A stretch of 64,000 nt of DNA from Mesorhizobium sp. M1C.F.Ca.ET.210.01.1.1. GTDB taxonomy: Bacteria > Pseudomonadota > Alphaproteobacteria > Rhizobiales > Rhizobiaceae. The translations under genes and the position numbers were made by a program. The first letter of the stretch is position 1, and each line of letters opens with the position of its first letter. Positions 7,548-15,806 of this stretch are shown here, in pieces. Location of the stretch: positions 43,869 through 107,868 of the forward strand of contig NZ_SRUU01000019.1 in NCBI RefSeq assembly GCF_004791585.1, in the 5' to 3' direction. The notes beneath the pieces are model-generated. The model had not been told where the DNA came from. It saw nothing but the letters and a program-made list of their open reading frames with translations, and ran no database searches.

Positions 7548-9122
7548 TCAGGCCAGGCTGTGCATGGTGCCCGGCACCCGGTAAGGCGCGCGCTCGGCCG
7601 TCCTCGGCCGGATGCCGAGGCCGGCGAGATAGCGCTGGAAGGCGGCCGCTTCCTGGACCGGCGAGGCAAGCGCGACATGGCCGTCGGGCCTCACCAGATA
7701 AGCTGCGTCACGCTGCAGGCCGGTTTTCCCGGCTGCGTCTGTCCAGGCGAAGGCGTGGATCGGAATGCCGCTCGGCGCAATCATCCCTCGGAAATCGCAG
7801 TTGACCTCGCCATAGACGTGGACCTGCCAATCGAGCGAGCGCAGCGGCTCGAAATTGTCGCCATTTGCATGGGCGACATAGGGCAGGCGGTCGCCGCCGC
7901 TGACCTTGCCTGCCGTGCCGGAGCTGATCGGCCCGGCGCGGTACTGGATCGCCGCCTGCGAGATCACGCCGAAGAAGAAGCGTGAGCCGAATGAGGTGTG
8001 CAGCGCGATGTTCATGATCTTCGGCATCAGGTAGCGCCGGAACAGGCCGATCAGCCGTGAGCGGCTGGTGATGAAGCGGAAAGCGGTGTCGGTGCTCTCG
8101 ATCAGCTTGCGCGCAAAGGCGATACGCTCGGGCTCATAACTGTCGAGCAGCCGCGGATCGGCCCGACCCTGCACCACGGCTGCAAGCTTCCAGGCGAGGT
8201 TCACCGCGTCGCCCATGCCGGTGTTCATGCCCTGGCCGCCGGCCGGGCTGTGAATGTGGCCGGCATCGCCGACGAGGAACACGCGACCGGCGCGGAAGCG
8301 CTCGGCAACCCGGTGATGAACGCGGTAGGTCGAGAACCAGTTGACCTCTTCCACCTTGATGCCGGTGTCGCGCTCGATATCGGCGCGGATTGCCTCGAAG
8401 GTGATCGTCTCGTCGGCCTCATGCGCCTTCGGCACGATGCCGATAAGGCGCAGAGAACCCAACTGCCTGACCGGCATGGCGATGGCGAAGCCATAGGCGC
8501 TGATGGTGACGTCCATGCCGTTGTGGGTGACTTCGCCGGTGCCCTTGACGTCGGCGACGTAGAAGGCCTGCTCGTAGGTGCCGCCGGGAAAGCCGATATT
8601 GAGCCCATGCCGAACGGTGCTGCGAGCGCCGTCGCAACCGGCGAGATAGGCTGCACTGACCGTCTCGGTTCGGCCATCCTTGCTCAGCGTGGCAATGACC
8701 GTTTCGTCCTTGTCCTGGAAGGCGACAAGCTCGGTGCCGCGCTCGACCTCGACGCCGGCGCGCTCCAGATGCGTGATCAGCAAGCGCTCGTGGACGTCCT
8801 GCGGCAGCGCGAAGGCGAAGGAATAGGGGCTGATGCCGCGACCGAAATCAGAGAGCGGCAGCCGGGCTGCGACGCCGGCCGGCGTGTGAACGGTGAGCCG
8901 CTCGAGCCGCACGCCCGCCGCAAGCACGTCGTCGACGATGCCGATCTGGCGATGGAACTCCAGCGTGCGCGCCTGGACAGCGAGCGCCCGCGAGGTTTCG
9001 CCGGGAGCGGCGGCCTTGTCGAAGATGCGGACCGGGACGCCGAGCCTGGTCAGCCAGAGAGCAAGCGTCAGTCCGGTCGGGCCGGCGCCGGCGATGAGGA
9101 CCTTTGTCTTGGACATGGTCAT
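7548..9122 (-). CDS. FAD-dependent aromatic monooxygenase (PHBH/TetX-like group)
   Basis: The 524-residue flavoprotein has the group A fold: GxGxxG at residues 10-15 (VLIAGAGPTGLTLALWL), a mid-chain DG motif (GCDGARSTVR) and the FAD-ribityl GD motif (RVFLVGDAGHIHSPAGGQGMN). The family hydroxylates phenols or drug-like aromatics with NAD(P)H and includes antibiotic-inactivating members. Its start (ATG 9122) overlaps the adaptor stop as ATGA, so the two are probably translationally coupled. Placed between adaptor and pump, it may modify the same compound that is exported. The substrate is not readable from sequence. Confidence 0.88.
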   Translation of the reverse strand: MTMSKTKVLIAGAGPTGLTLALWLTRLGVPVRIFDKAAAPGETSRALAVQARTLEFHRQIGIVDDVLAAGVRLERLTVHTPAGVAARLPLSDFGRGISPYSFAFALPQDVHERLLITHLERAGVEVERGTELVAFQDKDETVIATLSKDGRTETVSAAYLAGCDGARSTVRHGLNIGFPGGTYEQAFYVADVKGTGEVTHNGMDVTISAYGFAIAMPVRQLGSLRLIGIVPKAHEADETITFEAIRADIERDTGIKVEEVNWFSTYRVHHRVAERFRAGRVFLVGDAGHIHSPAGGQGMNTGMGDAVNLAWKLAAVVQGRADPRLLDSYEPERIAFARKLIESTDTAFRFITSRSRLIGLFRRYLMPKIMNIALHTSFGSRFFFGVISQAAIQYRAGPISSGTAGKVSGGDRLPYVAHANGDNFEPLRSLDWQVHVYGEVNCDFRGMIAPSGIPIHAFAWTDAAGKTGLQRDAAYLVRPDGHVALASPVQEAAAFQRYLAGLGIRPRTAERAPYRVPGTMHSLA

Positions 9123-10258
9123 TTTCCTTCTCCCTCAACGATACGGACTTTTTCGTGTTCCCGCAGCCGGTTTACGCCGGCGGTGACGACAAGATCGCCT
9201 TTGGCGAGCCCTTCGCTGACCACGACGTGGTCGGTCTCGTAGCGGGCGACCGTGACCGGCTTGAGTTCCACTGCCGACGAGGCGGTGACGACCCACACGG
9301 CCGGCTTGCCGTTCTTGTCGAACAGCGCGCTGCCCGGCAGCACCACCACCGGCGTGCCACCCATCTCGGCGCGGCCGGCGACGCTTGCGCCGAAGCGCAT
9401 CTCGTCGGGCGCATTCTCCAGTGAGACCTTCACCTGGAAGGTGCGGGTCGCGGCATCGGCCATCGGCGCGATCTCGCGGATGGTGCCGATCGCGGTGATC
9501 GCCGGATTGCTGAGCAGCGAGACGGTAACCTGCGGCGGCCGCTTTCCGTCGGGCGCGTTGGCGAAAGCGGCTTCCGCGATCGAGAAAACCGCGTCGCGGC
9601 TCTGCGGATCGGCGACGCGCACCACCATTTGGCCGACATTGACCGACTGGCCGGCCTCGGCACCGGTGGCGGTGACGATGCCGTCGAATTCCGCATGCAG
9701 CTCGGTGTAGCCGAGCTGGTCCTTGGCCATGGCAAAAGCGATGGTCGCCGATTTCAGCTTGGCTTCGGCCGAGCGCAGATTCTTCAGTGTCGCGTCGTGA
9801 TTGGCGCGAGTGGTGAAGCCCTTGGCAAGCAAGGCGCTGATACGCGCTTCGGCGGCGCTGGCCTCGACGAGCACGGCCTGTGCGGCAGCGACATCGGCCT
9901 CCGCGCTGGCGAGCCGGTTTCGATAATCCTGGTCATCGATGCGGGCGAGAACCTCGCCCTTCCTTACCATCGAGCCGATCTCGGCGATGCGTTCGACCAG
10001 CTTGCCGGAAACACGGAAGCCGAGGTCGCTTTCGCGCCGTGGCTTGATCTCGCCGATGGCGACACGGGCGTCAGTGTTGCTGGTCGGCGCCACCGCGATA
10101 GCCTTGACGAGCTTCGTCTCAGGCGCGGCCGGGGTGGCGTTCGAGGCCTCGCTTCTTGCGCCGTGCCAGACTACTGCTGCGCCGCAGGCAAGAACGGCGA
10201 TCGATCCAGCGACGAGTCGGCGCCTCAGCGGCTTGTTATTAAGGAGTGCGGCGATCAT
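9119..10258 (-). CDS. RND efflux periplasmic adaptor (HlyD/AcrA family)
   Basis: The 379-residue membrane fusion protein has an N-terminal signal/anchor (LVAGSIAVLACGAAVVWHGA), a split lipoyl domain (RRESDLGFRVSGKLVERIAEIGSMVRKGEVLARID and AEFDGIVTATGAEAGQSVNVGQMVVRVAD), a helical hairpin between them, and a beta-barrel/membrane-proximal end. It links the inner-membrane RND pump to an outer-membrane channel. GGAGACAAC precedes ATG 10258. It is the first gene of the operon; a palindromic operator and promoter elements lie about 200 bp upstream. Confidence 0.9.
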   Translation of the reverse strand: MIAALLNNKPLRRRLVAGSIAVLACGAAVVWHGARSEASNATPAAPETKLVKAIAVAPTSNTDARVAIGEIKPRRESDLGFRVSGKLVERIAEIGSMVRKGEVLARIDDQDYRNRLASAEADVAAAQAVLVEASAAEARISALLAKGFTTRANHDATLKNLRSAEAKLKSATIAFAMAKDQLGYTELHAEFDGIVTATGAEAGQSVNVGQMVVRVADPQSRDAVFSIAEAAFANAPDGKRPPQVTVSLLSNPAITAIGTIREIAPMADAATRTFQVKVSLENAPDEMRFGASVAGRAEMGGTPVVVLPGSALFDKNGKPAVWVVTASSAVELKPVTVARYETDHVVVSEGLAKGDLVVTAGVNRLREHEKVRIVEGEGK

Positions 10259-10440
10259 GTTGTCTCCGTGACCAAGGTTGCGGTCGCGCCGGGAGGATGC
10301 TCGACCGGAAAATATGTGGGCTGACTGGGCGTTGCGGCCTGTCTTTCGCCAGCCCCACCTCTTTGCGGTTCCGGGTCCGGGAAATCCCGAATGGTTTCTG
10401 AAAATTTTCCGATGTTTGGCTGAGACGGCCCCCCAAGAGA

Positions 10441-10480
10441 TTGACAGGCATACCTCGGGTGTATGTAATGTTATTACATA
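10441..10480. promoter_or_regulatory. Sigma70-like promoter overlapped by a perfect palindromic operator
   Basis: On the plus strand TTGACA (10441-10446) and TGTAAT (10464-10469) are separated by 17 bp. The palindrome TATGTAAT-GTT-ATTACATA (10462-10480) covers the -10 element. On the minus strand a weaker TTGGTT-17-TAATAA arrangement overlaps the same palindrome. The region lies between the efflux operon and the B12 operon, so a TetR/MarR-type repressor could control one or both. No regulator gene is adjacent. Confidence 0.55.
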
Positions 10481-10579
10481 TCGAAAGCTGGTGAACCAAG
10501 AGAAAGCATTTCCTTAAGCTGATCACCCGGACGGTTTCATGAGGACCTCTCGCACAAGCCCGTTGCGACTCGCGTGCGG

Positions 10580-10778
10580 ACGACCTACGATGGCGGCGTC
10601 ATGGTCCCCGAGCCGCAAGGCGAGGGGTGAAAAGGGAACACGGTGAGGCCCACTTGGGTCGAGGCCGTGGCTGCCCCCGCAACTGTGAGCGGTTAGCTCC
10701 ATCCGGAATGCCACTGGCCGGCAAGGCTGGGAAGGCGGATGGCGCGGCGACCCGCGAGCCAGGAGACCTGCCATAGAC
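10580..10778 (+). ncRNA. Cobalamin (adenosylcobalamin) riboswitch
   Basis: The conserved blocks occur in order: GGGAACACGGTGA near 10634, GCTGCCCCCGCAACTGTGAG near 10670, GCCACTGG then GGGAAGGCGG near 10710-10740, GACCCGCGAGCCAGGAGACC around 10749-10768, and the B12 box ending CCTGCC near 10772. This matches the Rfam cobalamin riboswitch on the plus strand. The regulated genes are the 30-codon ORF and the ABC importer downstream. The outer ends are approximate. Cobalamin normally represses expression through such elements. Confidence 0.92.
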
Positions 10779-10880
10779 AAGAGTTGACCGGACGGGGTGT
10801 GCCGGGAGGAGACGCGGGCGCCGGTCCTGTTGGCCGGCTCGTCCAGCATCCTTCCGTCGCCATTTTGGAGAGTGACGGGA

Positions 10881-10973
10881 ATGCAGGACGGCTCCATCGA
10901 TCGCATCCACCACGCCATCGGACACGTGCCCTGGAGAATCCATCCGGGCAGTCGGGCGGGCATCCGCCCATGA
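10881..10973 (+). CDS. Short ORF (30 codons) coupled to the B12-transporter ATPase gene
   Basis: ATG 10881 follows GGAGAGTGACGGGA and reads MQDGSIDRIHHAIGHVPW... to a TGA at 10971-10973. That stop overlaps the ATG of the ATPase gene as ATGA, a typical translational-coupling arrangement. It lies between the riboswitch and the first transporter gene, so riboswitch control of its initiation could set ATPase translation. It has three histidines in the first 15 residues. I recognise no family; it may be a leader peptide, a small protein, or chance. Confidence 0.45.
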   Translation: MQDGSIDRIHHAIGHVPWRIHPGSRAGIRP

Positions 10974-11758
10974 CCGCGCCGCTTCTCGAAGCCCGTGGCC
11001 TCGGTGCGACGGCCAACGGCCGGACGCTGGTCGAGAATGTCAGCCTGTCGCTGGCGGCCGGCGAGCGGCTGGCCATCATTGGCCCCAACGGCGCCGGCAA
11101 GACGACGCTGCTGCGCATGCTGTGCGGAGCGCTGGCGGCGAGCCGCGGCGAGGTGCGCCTTGGCGGACGCCGGCTGGGCCAAATCAGCGCCGCCGAGCGG
11201 GCGCTCAGCATCGCCGTCGTCGGCCAGACGGACCAGCCGGATCCGCGGCTGGCGCTCATCGACTATGTCGAGCTTGGCCGCGTTCCGCATGCGGGCTTGA
11301 GGCGCCGCCACGACGATCGCGACATCGTCGTCGAGGCGCTGCGCCGGACCGGGTTGCTGCGGCTGCTCGCGCGCACCATCGGCTCGCTGTCCGGCGGCGA
11401 ACGCCAGCGCGCGCAGCTCGCCCGCGCCATGGCGCAGGACCCGAAGATCCTGTTCCTCGACGAGCCGACCAACCACCTCGATCCGCGCGCCCGCGGCGAA
11501 CTGCTCGACCTTGTCGCCGGCTTCGGCATGACCGTCGTCGCCGTGCTGCACGATCTGGCGCTGGTGGCGCCCTTCGCCACCCGCGTCGCGGTGATGAGCA
11601 ACGCCAGGCTGCACGCGCTGGCGCCGCCGCCCGAGGCGCTGGCGCAGCCGCTCATCCGCCAGGTGTTCGGCATCGATGTGCTGCGCCTCCAGCACCCGAC
11701 CGAGGATCGCGAGCTTACCGTCTTTGAGCTGCCCAGGCGCGCTTCCTCGCCGTCCTGA
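10970..11758 (+). CDS. btuD: B12/iron-chelate type ABC importer ATPase
   Basis: The 262-residue ATPase has Walker A (IIGPNGAGKTTLLRML), signature (SLSGGERQRAQLARAMAQ) and Walker B (KILFLDEPTNHLDPRARGEL). It belongs to the FecE/BtuD/HmuV group. The cobalamin riboswitch upstream makes corrinoid (or cobalt-chelate) uptake the best guess, rather than siderophore or haem. ATG 10970 overlaps the stop of the short ORF. It heads the order ATPase, binding protein, permease. Confidence 0.85.
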   Translation: MTAPLLEARGLGATANGRTLVENVSLSLAAGERLAIIGPNGAGKTTLLRMLCGALAASRGEVRLGGRRLGQISAAERALSIAVVGQTDQPDPRLALIDYVELGRVPHAGLRRRHDDRDIVVEALRRTGLLRLLARTIGSLSGGERQRAQLARAMAQDPKILFLDEPTNHLDPRARGELLDLVAGFGMTVVAVLHDLALVAPFATRVAVMSNARLHALAPPPEALAQPLIRQVFGIDVLRLQHPTEDRELTVFELPRRASSPS

Positions 11759-11798
11759 GCCAGCCAAACAATCCAACCCAATCAAGGAGCACCATCCC

Positions 11799-12746
11799 GT
11801 GAAACGCCTCGCTTTGTCGCTTGCCCTCTCGCTTGCCGCCTCGGCCGCCTTCGCCTTCCCGGTGACCGTCGACAGCTGCGGCAAGCCGCTCACCTTCGAC
11901 GCGCCGCCGAAGCGCGCTGTCATCCAGGACCTCAACATGGCCGAGATGGCTTTCGCGCTGAAGCTGCAGCCGTCGATCGTCGGGCTCACCGGCATCACCG
12001 GCTGGTACAAGGTCGGCCCCGAATTCAAGGCCGAGCAAGGCTCGATCCCCGAGCTGGCGCCGAAATACCCGACGCTGGAAAACCTAGTCGCCGTGCAGCC
12101 CGATTTCTTCTTCGCCGGCTGGTACTACGGCATGAAGCCGGGCGGCGAGGTCACGCCCGACACGCTTGCCCCGCACGGCATCAAGACGCTGGTGCTGACC
12201 GAGAGCTGCGTCCACCTCGACAAGAACCGGCCCGCCGCCTCGATGGACCTGCTCTTTGGCGACGTCGAGAAGCTCGGCAAGATCTTCGGCAAGGACGCCG
12301 AGGCCGAAAAGCTGGTCACCGGCTGGAAGGCCGAGCTGGCCGGCATCACCGCCAAGGTCGGCGACCACAAGGGCACGCGCGTGTTCCTTTATGATTCTGG
12401 CGAGGACAAGCCTTTCACCGCCGGCAAGTTCGCCATCCCCAACGCCATGATCGCCGCCGCGGGCGGGGAAAACATCATGGCCGACATGGAGACGAGCTGG
12501 GGCAACACCGACTGGGAGACGGTCGCCTCGCGCAATCCGCAGTTCCTGATCCTGCTCGATTACCAGGATGGCGGCGGCTACAGGAAGCTGCTCGATTTCC
12601 TCTCGGCGCATCCGGCGATGAAGGAGACCGACGCGGTCAAGAACAAGCGCTTCGTCGCCTTGCGCTACGCCGAGCTGACGCCCGGACCCGCCAACATCGA
12701 AGCGATCGGCAAGATCGCCAGGGCCATGCATCCGGAAGCGTTTTGA
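11799..12746 (+). CDS. btuF: Periplasmic corrinoid/iron-chelate binding protein of the ABC importer
   Basis: The 315-residue protein has a clear signal peptide (KRLALSLALSLAASAAFAFP) and a FecB/BtuF-like fold (VDSCGKPLTFDAPPKRAVIQDLNMAEMAFALKL; later FAIPNAMIAAAGGENIMAD). It would bind substrate in the periplasm and deliver it to the permease. The start is GTG 11799, preceded at good spacing by AAGGAG; no ATG gives a proper signal peptide. Riboswitch control points to cobalamin, but the sequence alone does not exclude an iron chelate. Confidence 0.85.
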   Translation: MKRLALSLALSLAASAAFAFPVTVDSCGKPLTFDAPPKRAVIQDLNMAEMAFALKLQPSIVGLTGITGWYKVGPEFKAEQGSIPELAPKYPTLENLVAVQPDFFFAGWYYGMKPGGEVTPDTLAPHGIKTLVLTESCVHLDKNRPAASMDLLFGDVEKLGKIFGKDAEAEKLVTGWKAELAGITAKVGDHKGTRVFLYDSGEDKPFTAGKFAIPNAMIAAAGGENIMADMETSWGNTDWETVASRNPQFLILLDYQDGGGYRKLLDFLSAHPAMKETDAVKNKRFVALRYAELTPGPANIEAIGKIARAMHPEAF

Positions 12747-13762
12747 GATCGCCGCATAGATCTTTCGTGCTAGCGATGACGCTAGGCGCGGCGCTGCTCG
12801 TCGCGCTGGCGCTGCTGTCGATTGCTTATGGCTCGACGCTGATACCCCTGCGAGAGGTCGTCGGCGCGCTGGCGCATGCGGCCGGGTTGGGCGGTGAGGC
12901 CGTGCCCGGCCCGGTCGGCAGCATCGTCGTCGACCTCAGGCTACCGCGCGCGCTGCTGGCGATCGCTGTCGGCGCCGGCCTCGGTGTCGTCGGCGCGCTG
13001 CTGCAAACCGTCACCCGCAACGATCTCGCCGACCCGTTCCTGTTCGGCCTCTCCTCGGGCGCCGCCGCCGGCGCGGTCTCGGTCATCACCGTCTTCGGCG
13101 ACAGCTTCGGCATCTGGACGCTTCCGCTTGCCGCCTTCACCGGCGGCATACTGGCGGCGGCAATCGTGCTCCTGCTCGTCTCGCGGGTTAGGGGGCAGGG
13201 GCCTGAGCGGCTGATCCTTGCCGGTCTCGCCGTCTCCTTCATGTTCACCGCGCTGACCAACTATCTCGTCTTCGCCGGCGACCAGCGCGCCGCCCATTCG
13301 GTGCTGTTCTGGACCATGGGCGGGCTCGGTCTCGCCTGCTGGGACAATATCGGCCTAGCGGCGCTGGGCGCCGTCATCATCCTTGCCTATGGCCTCTGGA
13401 ACCACCGCCGCTTCGATGCCTTCCTCGCCGGCGAAAGTGCTGCCGAAAGCCTCGGCGTGCCGGTGGCGAGGATGCGCCGCACGACGTTCCTCATCGCGGC
13501 CCTGGCCACCGCGATCCTCGTTGCCGTGGCCGGCGTCATCGGCTTCGTCGGCCTGATGATCCCGCATCTCGGCCGGCCGCTGGCCGGTCCGCTGCACCGG
13601 CCCCTGATAGCGATCTGCGCGCTGTTCGGGGCGATCCTTCTTCTGGCAAGCGACCTTCTCGCCCGCACGCTGCTGCCGCCGCAGGAACTGCCGATCGGCA
13701 TCATCACCAGCTCGCTCGGCGCCTTCTTCGTCGTCACCATGCTGATGCGCAGCCGCCTCTGA
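12743..13762 (+). CDS. btuC: BtuC/FecCD-type ABC importer permease
   Basis: The 339-residue, roughly ten-helix permease belongs to the FecCD family (LRLPRALLAIAVGAGLGVVGALLQTVTRNDLADPFLFGLSSGAAAG; GVIGFVGLMIPHLGRPLAG). The longest reading starts at TTG 12743, overlapping the binding-protein stop. GTG 12767 or ATG 12776 would shorten it by 8 or 11 residues and are possible. With the ATPase and binding protein it forms a complete inner-membrane importer; no btuB-like outer-membrane receptor is in the window. Confidence 0.87.
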   Translation: MRSPHRSFVLAMTLGAALLVALALLSIAYGSTLIPLREVVGALAHAAGLGGEAVPGPVGSIVVDLRLPRALLAIAVGAGLGVVGALLQTVTRNDLADPFLFGLSSGAAAGAVSVITVFGDSFGIWTLPLAAFTGGILAAAIVLLLVSRVRGQGPERLILAGLAVSFMFTALTNYLVFAGDQRAAHSVLFWTMGGLGLACWDNIGLAALGAVIILAYGLWNHRRFDAFLAGESAAESLGVPVARMRRTTFLIAALATAILVAVAGVIGFVGLMIPHLGRPLAGPLHRPLIAICALFGAILLLASDLLARTLLPPQELPIGIITSSLGAFFVVTMLMRSRL

Positions 13763-13771
13763 TCCGCGCGC

Positions 13772-14710
13772 TCAGACCGTCCAGAAATAGCGCACGATGT
13801 GGAAGAAGATCGGCGCGGCGAAGACAAGGCTGTCGGTGCGGTCGAGCATGCCGCCATGGCCTTCGATCAGATGGCCCCAGTCCTTGACGCCCTGGTCGCG
13901 CTTGATCGCCGAGGCGACAAGCCCGCCGAGGAATCCCATCGTGCAGGCGACGAAGGCGACAGCCGAGGCTTGCAGCGGCGAAAACGGTGTGATGAAGGAG
14001 AGCAGCGCGCCGAGCAGGCTAGAGGCGACCAGCCCGCCGACCAGGCCTTCCCAGGTTTTCGACGGCGAGACGGTCGGCGAGAAGCGGTGTTTTCCGAACA
14101 GCTTGCCGAAGATGTACTGCAGCACGTCGCTGCCCTGCACGACGATGATCAGGAAGGCGATGAGCAAGAGGTTGCGGCCTTCGAAGCCGGGCACGTTGAG
14201 TGTCAGCAGGGCAGGGACATGGCTGACGCAGTAGACCGAGATCATGATCGCCCATTGCTGCGCGGCGATGCGCTCCAGGAAGCGCTCGGTGTCGCCATGC
14301 AGCGCCGTGATCGCCGGCATCAGCAGGAAGCAGTAGACCGGGATGAAGATGACGAAGAGGCCGTACCAGGCCGTCCACACCAGCCAGTACTGGAACGGGA
14401 TGACGATGCCGAACATGCCGAGCAGCACCCAGTGGTCGCTGCGGCGGCTATGGGTGAGCGTCACGAACTCGCGCAGCGCCGCGAACGAGATCAGCGCGAA
14501 CAGGATGGTCATGCCGTAGCGGCCGAAGAAGAAGGCGACCGTCATCAGCGCCACCATCACCCACCAGGCGTTGATGCGCTGGGTGAGGTTGACGAGCGTT
14601 GCGCTCAGCGGCTTCGGCGCGCGCGCCGAAAGCACGCCGGCGGTGACGCTGGCGGTGCTCAGCACCACGAAAAGGCCGATGATCAATATGCTGATTTCAT
14701 GGCGCATCAA
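13772..14710 (-). CDS. Phosphatidate cytidylyltransferase (CdsA/YnbB-like)
   Basis: The 312-residue multi-pass membrane protein carries the full CDP-DAG synthase signature near its C-terminus (SAIKRDQGVKDWGHLIEGHGGMLDRTD) and the SPTVSPSKTWEGLVGG motif. It makes CDP-diacylglycerol from phosphatidate and CTP. It is last in a six-gene minus-strand operon and overlaps the acyltransferase stop (ATGA at 14710). It is probably not the housekeeping cdsA, which in rhizobia usually lies by uppS and dxr, but a dedicated copy like E. coli YnbB. Confidence 0.85.
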   Translation of the reverse strand: MMRHEISILIIGLFVVLSTASVTAGVLSARAPKPLSATLVNLTQRINAWWVMVALMTVAFFFGRYGMTILFALISFAALREFVTLTHSRRSDHWVLLGMFGIVIPFQYWLVWTAWYGLFVIFIPVYCFLLMPAITALHGDTERFLERIAAQQWAIMISVYCVSHVPALLTLNVPGFEGRNLLLIAFLIIVVQGSDVLQYIFGKLFGKHRFSPTVSPSKTWEGLVGGLVASSLLGALLSFITPFSPLQASAVAFVACTMGFLGGLVASAIKRDQGVKDWGHLIEGHGGMLDRTDSLVFAAPIFFHIVRYFWTV

Positions 14711-15366
14711 TCGTCTCGGTCAGGGCGCGGATCGAGCGCCAGAAGTGCTGCGCGGGCACGCGCGAGGAAGGCGCGGCGTTCCTCGCTAGGCGCCACCGCC
14801 ACCGGAGCGCCGAAGACCACACGGCAAAGCAGTGGCACCGGCAGGAACTGGCCCTTGGGCAGGACGCGCGACATGTTCTCGATCCAGCAGGGGATGAGTT
14901 CCACGTCCGGCCGCGCCATCGACAAATTGTAGAGCCCGGAGCGGAAGGGCAGCAGCTCATCGCTCATGTTGCGCGTGCCTTCCGGGAAGATGATCAGCGA
15001 ATGTCCCTGGTCGAGTACCGAGAGCATGACGGAGATCGGATTCTCTTCCGGACTTGTCCATTGCCGGCTGATCAGCACGGAGGACAGCATGTCCTCGGCT
15101 ATGAAGCGGCGCAGCCGCGACTTCCCCCAATATTCGGCAGCGGCGATCGCGTGCGTGATGGCACGTTCCTTCTCGCTGAGGCAGGCCGACAAAAGGATGA
15201 AATCGCCGTGGCTGGTGTGGTTGGCGAAATAGATGCGCTGCCGGTCGGACGGCTGGCTGCCGCTCCAGATTGGGCGCACGCCGGTCACCGCCCAGGCCAG
15301 CGCCGACAGGCCGACGGAGGTCGCCGTCTGCAGCAGGGTGAAGGTCCGCAGCGACAGCTTGCTCAT
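14707..15366 (-). CDS. 1-acylglycerol-3-phosphate O-acyltransferase (PlsC family)
   Basis: The 219-residue acyltransferase has the catalytic HX4D box in ANHTSHGDFI and the substrate box FPEGTRNMSD, with an N-terminal hydrophobic segment. The family converts lysophosphatidate to phosphatidate, the substrate of the CdsA-like enzyme encoded next. Both of its ends overlap neighbours by four bases, indicating tight coupling in the lipid operon. E. coli ynbABCD lacks such a gene, so its presence here adds a supply step. Confidence 0.87.
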   Translation of the reverse strand: MSKLSLRTFTLLQTATSVGLSALAWAVTGVRPIWSGSQPSDRQRIYFANHTSHGDFILLSACLSEKERAITHAIAAAEYWGKSRLRRFIAEDMLSSVLISRQWTSPEENPISVMLSVLDQGHSLIIFPEGTRNMSDELLPFRSGLYNLSMARPDVELIPCWIENMSRVLPKGQFLPVPLLCRVVFGAPVAVAPSEERRAFLARARAALLALDPRPDRDD

Positions 15367-15806
15367 CGCGGCATCCAGAATCCGGCGGTCAGGAACGAGA
15401 TGACAAAGATCGCGAAGGCGACGCGCTGGCGGGCAAGCAGGCGGCGCGTTCCGGCGATACGGTCGTCGAGTGTGCGCGAAGAGGAAGGGGCGGGCTTGAG
15501 CCGCATGCGCGCCAGCAGATCGTCGACCGCGGCACCACCGGAAACCTCATTATCGTGCGTCGCCATCAGCCGGAACAGCAGCGCATCGAAGAGGAGCAGC
15601 GCGGAAAGGCCAAGCACGGCGACGGCGCTTCCCGCCGCGACCAGAAGCGCCAGCACGGCGAGAGGCGCCTGCAGGGCGCCGCGCGCCGAGGCGACCAGCG
15701 GCGCGACGCTGTCGCCGGCGATCACGACCGCGGCCGGCCATGCCGCCTGCTTGAGGAGCATGGCGGCGAAAGCTGCCGTCCGCTGCCGATACGCGTCGTC
15801 CGTCAT
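15363..15806 (-). CDS. Small membrane protein in the lipid operon, function unknown
   Basis: The 147-residue protein has two or three hydrophobic helices (AAVVIAGDSVAPLV; APLAVLALLVAAGSAVAVLGLSALLLFDALLF; VAFAIFVISFLTAGFW) and a polar linker. ATG 15806 overlaps the phosphatase stop and its own stop overlaps the plsC start, so it is a true operon member. No known family was recognised. A role as a scaffold or small subunit of the lipid enzymes is only a guess. Confidence 0.7.
   Translation of the reverse strand: MTDDAYRQRTAAFAAMLLKQAAWPAAVVIAGDSVAPLVASARGALQAPLAVLALLVAAGSAVAVLGLSALLLFDALLFRLMATHDNEVSGGAAVDDLLARMRLKPAPSSSRTLDDRIAGTRRLLARQRVAFAIFVISFLTAGFWMPR

Noticed and set aside
10239..10526. 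A 95-codon minus-strand frame in the efflux/B12 intergenic region
   Set aside because: It crosses the promoter-operator and overlaps the adaptor start out of frame; no protein-like features.
10523..12028. A 501-codon minus-strand open frame over the riboswitch and importer ATPase gene
   Set aside because: The opposite strand carries a clear cobalamin riboswitch and ABC ATPase motifs; this frame shows none.
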